Shown in pieces: positions 56,176 through 64,000 of a stretch of 64,000 nucleotides of DNA. The notes under the pieces were generated by a model, which was given only the letters and a program-made list of their open reading frames with translations, was not told the origin of the DNA and made no database searches. A program made the translations under genes and the position numbers. Origin of the DNA: Xylaria sp. FL1777. Lineage: Eukaryota > Ascomycota > Sordariomycetes > Xylariales > Xylariaceae. Each line of letters opens with the position of its first letter. The first letter of the stretch is position 1. Location: NCBI GenBank assembly GCA_022578965.1, contig MU400525.1:248001-312000 (forward strand). Reading direction: 5' to 3'.

Positions 56176-56586
56176 ATGTCAGCATCCAAGACTTCAACTG
56201 CCTCACATACAAAGAGCCTTGCTGGCACCACACTCATGCAGCCCCCAGAGAAGGCGAATAGCTCCTTTCCCGAAGGCACAACACCGTCCCCACGAGCTTC
56301 TACGCCATCATCTACTGCTTCTACCACCGGGACACCACTCAGGACCAATTCCCCGGCTTTGCGCCATCCGCTCTCGCCCCTGGACCGCGAATATACGAAA
56401 CCTTCACACGATATTGATATCGCACAACAACTTTTGAAACAGTCCCCTTACTGGTCTGCCAAGGGCTGGGTGCAACGCAGCGCAAGCTTAAATACACAGC
56501 CAGCGAAAGAAGATCCAGAGGCCAGAACACGAAAATTTGAAGAAGCGAAGAGAGAGATTCTCGCTTCGGCCGGTCGTTTTAGCTAG
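56176..56586 (+). CDS. Small conserved-looking protein of unknown function
   Basis: A single exon of 136 residues with a good start context (CACAATGTC). The first 75 residues are Ser/Thr/Pro-rich and disordered (TPSPRASTPSSTASTTGTPL). The C-terminal 60 residues look folded or helical: HDIDIAQQLLKQSPYWSAKG then WVQRSASL, and EARTRKFEEAKREILASAGR. No membrane span or signal peptide. The contrast between a low-complexity half and a compact helical end is typical of small regulatory proteins in fungi. I do not recognise a named family and propose no function. Confidence 0.65.
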   Translation: MSASKTSTASHTKSLAGTTLMQPPEKANSSFPEGTTPSPRASTPSSTASTTGTPLRTNSPALRHPLSPLDREYTKPSHDIDIAQQLLKQSPYWSAKGWVQRSASLNTQPAKEDPEARTRKFEEAKREILASAGRFS

Positions 56587-56918
56587 CTTCTCGTCGCAGT
56601 GGTTCGGCTTGACTATCAGAACCACAAGGGCTTACAAACAGTACGACTTTATGAAGATGCATCTACGAATGAATGTCATTGCTTTCTAGGCGATGGAGTA
56701 TACCCAAGAGGCTATATACCGCAGAGGTTCTCATACAAGAAGTCTTTCAGGATTTATTTTTTCTAGACGGAATTCTCCCAGCGAAGTATTTATTTATTAC
56801 GACGGTCACAGATTTTAGAAGTCTCCAAAAATGCTAGGATATCACGATGTATATTCTAATATATTGGGAGGCTATCATATTTTTCATATTGGTAAAGAAT
56901 TCCAAGATTAGTTTGGTT
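56587..56918. other. Intergenic between convergent small gene and DUF4149 gene
   Basis: About 330 bp, AT-rich; nothing seen apart from the two 3' ends. Confidence 0.55.
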
Positions 56919-57706
56919 TTACACAATTCTCGCGGAAAGGTGCACGCCGTAAACCACTGTGGCGATGAAAGTGATGAGGTTAAACAGCGAAGAGAAACCA
57001 TGTACTTTGGCAAACGTCTTGTTTAACGATTTCATCTCCTTGGAGGTCGTCTTGTCCGAGTTCTGCTTGCCGTCTTTGACCTCTGCAATTCGAATTGTCG
57101 TCAGCCACTATACGATTAAATATTGACAGTCCAGTAGAAGCACGCGCACCTTGCTGTTTTCGCTGTGCTAGAATCTTATTTGTCTCGGGTAAGAAGTAGA
57201 CCAGGTTCGTCAAACCTGTCACGAAGGCCGCCGTCAGCGGTACCAGCACACCCCAACGGTTCGCTGGGTGCAAAACGCCACTAATGCCCTGTGGCACCGC
57301 TACAAGACGGCCGCCCCCGGGGTAAGTAAGAGCTAGTACTACCGGCGCGGCAGCTTGGATCCCGAAATAGCCGGGGAAGACGGCTCGCTGCAGGATTCCA
57401 AACTGTGGGCGTTGAAGGACCTTGAAGGAGATTATCGAGTTGATAAAAGTCTAGGTTGGCATCGTCAGTGTCAACAAGATCAATCCCGCGATCTCGGCCT
57501 AGGAATCCGCAATAATGGCAGCTATTGTATACCGTTGACTGCACTTACATGAAAGAACTGAGTACCCAGCAGCGCGCCATACCTGCGGAAGTCGAAGTAG
57601 TATCGTTAGCATCCCGTCTAAGCCGGTCGAAGTGGGGTTTAGTGAAAGCGTCATACGATAAGACATGGTAAGGCGCTGGTGAGAATAGGAGAGATCCTTC
57701 AGGCAT
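56919..57706 (-). CDS. DUF4149 / TMEM205-like membrane protein
   Basis: Four exons, 57657-57706, 57549-57582, 57150-57450 and 56919-57082, give 182 residues. The 34-nt second exon is placed because it completes FSPAPYHVLSYGALLGTQFF, continuing HTFINSIISFKVLQRPQFG, which is the family N-terminus. Hydrophobic helices follow (YFGIQAAAPVVLALTYPGGG, WGVLVPLTAAFVTGLTNLVY), then NKILAQRKQQEVKDGKQNSD, a charged helix, and a final span LFNLITFIATVVYGVHLSA. TMEM205-type proteins are small four-span membrane proteins; the fungal role is not established. It is divergent from KU80, with 488 bp between start codons. Confidence 0.88.
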
Positions 57707-58194
57707 CTTGAGCTTGCGGGCTTTGAATTTATCGTACTATAGAGTCTGAAGAAGTAAAGTTAGGTGGTAGGTAAGATGAACTTTCTCAAATTGGAGGAAG
57801 TCAAGGATTCAAATGGTGCGATATGAGATAATGATTCACGGTGAGACGATGAACTGATTACAGATACCTACTACGTGTACCAGGTACCTAAGGTATTGAA
57901 GTCATAAGAAGCTTGGGCCAAACCAATCTCCAACTAGCAACTAGAGCCAGGTCACGTGGCGTCGCGACTGCCTGCTCATGGTCTCCCTTGGTATCGCGAT
58001 GAGTTGATGCACGCGTCCAGGCAGCTCTCGAAGTGGGGCACCACAAGTATCTGTACGAGGTAGAGACTGAGACAAGATACTAGCTACCTATTCCTTCCCG
58101 CCAATGTGAGCTAAAACCAATGCTGCATCATTATTTACATTCGTTCCGTCCCCCTTGATTCTCACGAGACACTCTGCCAGCTGCTCCACCCACA
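57707..58194. other. Divergent promoter region, DUF4149 gene / KU80
   Basis: 488 bp between the two start codons, with no open frame of interest. It presumably holds both promoters. Confidence 0.6.
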
Positions 58195-60654
58195 ATGGCG
58201 GACAAGGAAGCAACTGTTTATATCCTCGATCTGGGGTCGTCAATGGCCGACTGTCATAACGGCCGCACTGAGTCGGATCTGAACTGGAGTATGCGTTACG
58301 TTTGGGACAAGATCTCAACCACTGTTGCCGCTTCCCGGAAGACTTGGAATGTGGGTGTCGTTGGAGTAAGGACAGACGAGACCGACAATCCGTTGCAGAG
58401 CGAAGAGGATGGAAGCGAAGGATACGAGCATATATCAGTTCTTCAAGAGCTCGGCCCAATGACTATGAATAGTCTGGCAGCTCTACGCGATCGTGTCAAG
58501 ACCAGCGATACTCAGGCTGGTGATTGCATTTCCGCTATCGTCCTGGCCATTGAGATGATCGAGAAGCTCACCAAGAAGCTGAAGTACAACCGCAGAATCA
58601 TCCTAGTCACAAACGGCGAGGCACCCATGGACGATAGTGATATCGATGATATCTCCGAGAAGATAAAGAGATCTGGTATTCAGCTTACAGTATTGTTGGT
58701 TTCTCCATACCTCTAGGCATGACATCGCGTGCTAATTTCGGATAGGGGCGTGGACTTTGATGATGCTGAATTTGGCTTCAAGGAAGAGGATAAATCGGAC
58801 ACTAAGAATCAGAATGAGGTGATTCTGAAGGACCTAGTCGAGAAATGTGATGGCTTGTATGGGACCATAGCCGAAGCCATCTCTGAACTTGAGACCCCAA
58901 GAGTCAAGTCTGTCAAGCCATACAAAACGTATGACGGCTTACTCACTCTCGGAGATCCCAACGTGCACGAAGATGCTATGAGCATCAATGTAGAGCGGTA
59001 CTTCAAGACACACAAGGCAACCGTCCCCCCTGCTAGCAGGGTTGTCATGAAAACCGAGTCCAATGCTGGCCCTTCCGGTGTCGCGCAGGCTGCTAATGGC
59101 GATGAAATGCAAGGGGTTGAGCCCACACCAAGCTTCTCTGCAGTGAAAGACGCTCGTACGTACAAAGTCAATGATCCTGATGCTCCCGGTGGAAAACGCG
59201 ATGTCGATCGCGACGAACTCGCCAAGGGATATGAATACGGAAGAACTGCTGTGCATATTAGTGAATCGGATTACAATATCACTAAGATAGAGACAACCAA
59301 GAGTTTCAGCATTGTGGGCTTTATATACCAGGAGAAGGTATGAAGCCAAACCGGATTGCGAGATTCTATACTAACAGTCATAGTACGAGCCCTTCTTGAA
59401 TATGGGTGAGACCTGTATGACAATCGCTCAGAAGTTCAACGATGCTGCCGCCTTAAAATTATCGTCGCTCATCCACTCGCTCCATGAGCTAGAGTCTTAC
59501 GCTGTCGCGCGTATTGTAACTAAAGACGGCAAAGAGCCTGCTATCGTCCTCTTAGCGCCTCATATCGAGCCCGATTTCGAATGTCTCTTTGATGTACCTC
59601 TTCCATTCGCAGAAGATGTCAGGAATTATCCATTTCCACCTCTCGACAAGGTGATTACTGTCCAAGGGAACACGATTACCGAAAATCATCGAAACCTCCC
59701 TTCTCAGGAGCTCCAGGATGCCATGGATGACTACGTGGATGCTATGGATATATCTTCTTGGGAAAAGGACGATGAAGGGTGAGTCTTTTATTCCCGATAG
59801 ACTTGTTGTAGATTAAGCTAAATGTTGCTAGTAACCGTACGATGGAATACGCTGCGGTTGAGGAGCTTTTCAGTCCACCACTTCATCGCATTAACCAAGT
59901 TATTCGACATCGCGCAACTTATCCGAATGAACCAGTTCCACCAACCCCTGCAATTCTTCTAAAATATGCGAATCCGCCCGAAGATCTGATAGCAAAAGCG
60001 AAATCAGATCTTGAAGATCTCATAGATAAAGCCAGCGTTAAGAAAGGTAAGAATAACCCATTGTCGCAGATAGACTCATGGTATTAACAAACATTCAATT
60101 AGTTCCTCCTAAGGCCAAGGGTAGAAAGGAGAAAGGCGACAAGCCCAAACCAATATCTGGTCTTGATATTGATGCGCTGCTTAAACAACCCGAGAACAAG
60201 CGAGTAACGATCAGTCCTGATAATGCAATCCCTGAATTTAAACAGAAGGTGGCCCTCGCGGATGATTCTGCCGACATCAATGATGCAATGAAGCAGATGG
60301 GCACCATCATTCGTGATATAGTCACTAAAAGCTTCGGCGATCAAGGCTATGACCGTGCTGTTGAACATGTTGGCGTCATGAGAGAAACGGCGATCGATTA
60401 TGAGTACCCAGATCTATTCAATTCCTTCATGAAAGACTTCAAAACCCGCCTCCTATCGGGCGAGTTTGATGGCAATCGTAGGGAGCTATGGTGGAAGATC
60501 AAAGACGCTAGGTTGGGTTTGATTGATAGCAATGCATCTGAGCATTCTAAGGTGACACCAGAGGAAGCAGCTGAGGTGAGGACTCCATTTGGCGTATCAT
60601 GTCTTGAGCATACTGCTAACATTGACTCTCTAGTTTTTTAAAAAGTACTTATGA
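58195..60654 (+). CDS. KU80: Ku80 subunit of the DNA end-binding Ku heterodimer
   Basis: Six exons, 58195-58694, 58746-59337, 59384-59778, 59832-60046, 60103-60575 and 60634-60654, give 731 residues, the usual fungal Ku80 length. The N-terminal vWA-like domain reads [20 protein letters not shown] and continues through [20 protein letters not shown]. The central Ku beta-barrel region includes [36 protein letters not shown] and [20 protein letters not shown] with [15 protein letters not shown]. The C-terminal arm and Ku-PK-binding-like helical domain follow ([50 protein letters not shown]). The last exon codes only FFKKYL and the stop. Ku80 pairs with Ku70 to load end-joining factors on double-strand breaks and protects telomeres. 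Confidence 0.97.
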
Positions 60655-61727
60655 TGGGAAGGGTAGACTGTATCAATTTTTGTACAATAAGTGTTTCTTT
60701 ATGTTCGTGGAGATGATACGCGGCGTCTGCGGACATCTTGGGGGCGTGAGATATTGTATCAATGAGCTGGAGGATAACAGAAGTCGTAAAATCTATAGAC
60801 CGAGCTATCGACCAGATAATATCTGTGATGCTGATACTTCACATGTTGGATATTAGACAGCCTACCAAACGAAGAACAACCACCTTCCTCTTAACACGTA
60901 TTTCGATTAAGAAACTTGACCACAAAGTCCACGAGGTCGTTACCGCTACCATTTACCTGAACACAACTCAGGCTACCCATATCAGAATACCGTTCCGCAC
61001 CACAACTAGCATAAATCATAAGAGAGTAATTCTGTATTCGTCCCTCTTACCTAACTAAACACTCGTCTAAGTCGACCCGGCACAAGAGTAGGATTTTTTA
61101 CCACAAAGATCACTTAACTCAACCCCGAGACCAAGGTCCTTTCTTCTAGTACATTAGCCGATCCTTCTCGATCTTCCTTATCACTTCTCGCCATCACGAT
61201 CTTCTATGAGAAGCGAACGCTGGGATCTTTATCTGACGGGCGTGGCGCTACGTATACGGTATGTTGTATTCCACCGGCCTTCTGGCAGGTACCGCGTTCG
61301 TCTGGTTTTGAACCACGCCGAGGCTCAATTGAAGTCGGTAGCGGGTGCTATTCTACACCTACCTCGAGACCTCAGGTGATCAACCAACCCTTCTATCGCT
61401 ACACTTCTAACACCACTTGCACCCAACATTCACCATTGACTTAGAACCATTAGTAAATTCAACCTCTAAACGCATTTCCCGTTTATTCCGTGGGAATTTT
61501 GTCAGAAAGTCCTCCTTCTTATTCAAACGAGTTCCCTGCTTGGTAACTGCCACCGTAAGTCCACCCAACTTTCGCACCCTTCAGTATCACACAACCAATC
61601 CATGTGATACAATGTCCGTCATCATCGCTATCGCAGCTTCATATCACGAATGTTGAGAATTATTAGGTTAGTCTAGAAGTTAGGTACTCGCCTAATAGAA
61701 GGACACGGTTGATATTCGATTTCCACA
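60655..61727. other. Intergenic: KU80 3' side and BTB gene promoter
   Basis: No supported gene. The last 400 bp are pyrimidine-rich and likely include the BTB gene leader. Confidence 0.5.
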
Positions 61728-62462
61728 ATGGCACCTCCCTTCGAGAGAGAGAATACCACCCCCGAGCCTTGGTAAGCGCAGTTTAGACACAACACTATGC
61801 ATTAGAGATTCTAACAAACATCAAGCACATCCACCGAGACAGTAACTCTTAGGTCGCCTTCGGGGACAGAGTTCGTGGTACCCGCGAGACCACTAGCGCA
61901 TCTATCCAAGTACTTTCGCACAGCCCTTAACAGCGACTTTAACGAAGCAAAAACTCGAGAATTCGATCTTTTTGAGTACTGCGATGACAAGGTCCTCCAA
62001 GCCTTTACAAACTGGGTCTGTTTGCGAAGCAGTGGAGTCCCTTACGGTACCCTTCAAGTACCGTTCTTGGAACGCCTTGATCAGAAAACAATGATAAAGG
62101 GCTGGCTTTTCGGAGACTATATATTTGCGCCATCATTCCAGAACGATATGATGCATCTGATGGTCAATGTGGAGAACCAAGATTTCGAGAAGCATACATT
62201 CAAAACTTTCGGGCAGTGCGTTCCTCGGGACAGCCCTCTTGAGAAATATCTCGTTGATAGGTTCTGCTCATTGATGTTCCATTATGACAAGAGTCGTATC
62301 GACGCGACCATGGAATGGTCTACAGCAGACCTAAGAGATAAGGTCTGTAGGAGGCTCTCTGAGGCAATCTGGGACAAGAAGACCTGTATTGAAAAGCCAC
62401 TCAACGATTTTTCAGCGTGCAAAGCTAAGAAATACGAAGTCAATGAAGAAGAAGAAGCATAA
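61728..62462 (+). CDS. BTB/POZ domain protein, fungal type
   Basis: Two exons (61728-61771 and 61853-62462) joined by a GTAAGC..CTTAG intron give 217 residues. The start MAPPFERENTTPEPW leads into SPSGTEFVVPARPLAHLSKY and FRTALNSDFNEAKTREFDLF, the typical core of the many BTB proteins of filamentous fungi. It continues with DDKVLQAFTNWVCL and a helical C-terminal region (LFGDYIFAPSFQNDMMHLMV), ending in an acidic NEEEEA tail. BTB domains mediate dimerisation or Cullin-3 binding; the partner is unknown. Such genes occur in large fungal families and often vary between strains. Confidence 0.82.
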
Positions 62463-64000
62463 TGTGGAATGACACGAAGAGCAATTTCGGTTGAGCCCAC
62501 CCTCGTCTCTAATTCAGGAGTAGCCTGGGTTACGAAATAACAAGCCAGGCTTCTGGTTATCAGTCATTATGATACTGTTGCAGTATCATCTATGTTCAGC
62601 AACTCTATCACACCTCTTTCCTCGCCACCACGTAGATGGCAAGAAGTGGCCTAAAGACGCTTTAGCAGCTGATCTGTTTGGTTTTCCCCTGTTCAGTAAA
62701 TTATGGAGTATTGCATTGGAGTTACTATAGCTAATATATCTAGTTTTTCATCTCATGAATTGAAATGCCACATGAAGGTGCTTATCCGCATACCTATACT
62801 AAATTATCTGCATATGATGTGATATGTGGCGGCTATAGAAGACAGGCGATAAATGCAGCTAAACCAAGTAATATTTAAAAGTATTGAGCTCAGAAACAGG
62901 TAGAAGAACTCTAACATATACTCATATTAAGAAGCCGGACTCTAAGATAGCTCTGTTATTTCTAGGTTGGTATTCTTCTCGTATAGTATTGAAGGCAAAG
63001 CCAGTGTTCACTGATTAGTTGACATATCTGCATAGATAGGATGAATTCCCTTGATACATTCACATTTCATCACTGAACACGAGACCAGCAGGTGAAATGT
63101 ACATGTGTTTACTCTAGACATCGAGAGATACCATCACACTCCCCGAATTATGGTAGGTGTTTTAATCTACTCGTGTTCCCTCTACTGGAAATTAGCGCAA
63201 AGTAATTCAATTTTTCATCCGTCCAACTCTCGGGAAGCATTAGACTCGGCGTGATGGCTTCGTAAGTAACTTCTGCTTGACGATAGCCAAAGGAACATAT
63301 AGAAAGTAACACATAGATAGGACCTTCTCTATTGAAAGAACCGTGAGAGCTTATCAAATTGCACAAGGCTCACAATTCGGGAGAATAATAGGCGTGTCTA
63401 TGAATTATTAGCATTTTACCAAGGTGTCTCGGCTTATTATCATAATTCTGTATTGTAGACACCCAATTTAAGAACCCAGGTATGCAGGTATATCCGAATA
63501 CCCCTTGAAAATGTACCTGGGTAGCTACCTAGGTACGTACATGCCCATGTTACGTATCAAGCACTTGCCTCATTAGATGCTTAACAAGTACCTACATAGT
63601 AGGTACCATGTAGGTAAGTGCCTAAGAGGTAGGCACCTTACATCTACATGGGTAGGCACAGGCAGGTGAAAACTGGATGTTAGCCTCTCTCGATGACACA
63701 AACATTCGCAACTTCCCGCAAACAACAGCCAGGTATCTGACAGGTTGAACTAGCCACTTCCGTTATCTTTAGACCAGGACTGTCCGACTGCACTCCACTC
63801 AATCAACCAGCTCTCCAAGTCGCTGGTCTGAGTTTATGCTACCTTAGTGTTTTACCCGCAAGAAGTGCCCTACGTAGGGGTCTTCCGCTAGACTGTCGTC
63901 TTGCCACCATATGTGACTGCTGATCACAAAGGACTGTCGTGTTCGATTAAATCTGACCATAATTGTAATTGAAATCATCGGTGAACAATGGCATCCGACA
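62463..64000. other. Intergenic region to the window end
   Basis: No supported gene in about 1.5 kb. The stretch 63477-63660 is dense in TACCTA/GTAGGT words and includes an exact TACCTAGGTA (63526-63535). Confidence 0.5.

Overview
The window reads as nuclear DNA of a filamentous ascomycete (Pezizomycotina, probably a Sordariomycete). The evidence is compact genes with short introns of about 46-110 nt, a pacC pH regulator, a PTS1-tailed PEX8, Zrt3-type ZIP and TMEM170 proteins, and a 6-kb AT-saturated block that looks like repeat-induced point mutation (RIP). The species cannot be named from the sequence. Exon boundaries below were placed by hand, from GT..AG sites and from continuity of the encoded families.

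Region 1-32.6 kb is ordinary gene-dense euchromatin: SEC63 (cut by the window edge), STE14, a hexapeptide sugar O-acetyltransferase, a TMEM170-like protein, PEX8, a ZRT3-like zinc transporter, NUC1, PFS2, a DGAT1-type acyltransferase, an MFS transporter, a TPR/J-domain co-chaperone, an EF-hand light-chain-like protein and pacC. Most neighbours are arranged divergently or convergently and share no pathway.

Region 32.6-47.2 kb is gene-poor. The 5-kb space upstream of pacC holds a very dense cluster of PacC-type GCCARG hexamers, which suggests strong autoregulation. It is followed by an unrecognised two-exon gene, an STB3 homologue and a six-exon TOP3.

Region 47,226-53,277 is a RIP-degraded LTR retrotransposon. 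Its two 221-bp LTRs align without gaps and differ only by transitions, and it is flanked by a short CCTT target duplication. Two small GC-normal inverted-repeat elements sit inside it; the first has a clear 5-bp target duplication and must have arrived after, or escaped, the mutation.

Region 53.3-64 kb returns to normal genes: a DUF1295/steroid-reductase-like enzyme, a small Ser/Thr/Pro-rich protein, a DUF4149/TMEM205-like membrane protein, KU80 and a BTB-domain protein. Three DNA-metabolism genes (NUC1, TOP3, KU80) occur in the window but are not clustered. I saw no tRNA, rRNA or CRISPR array.
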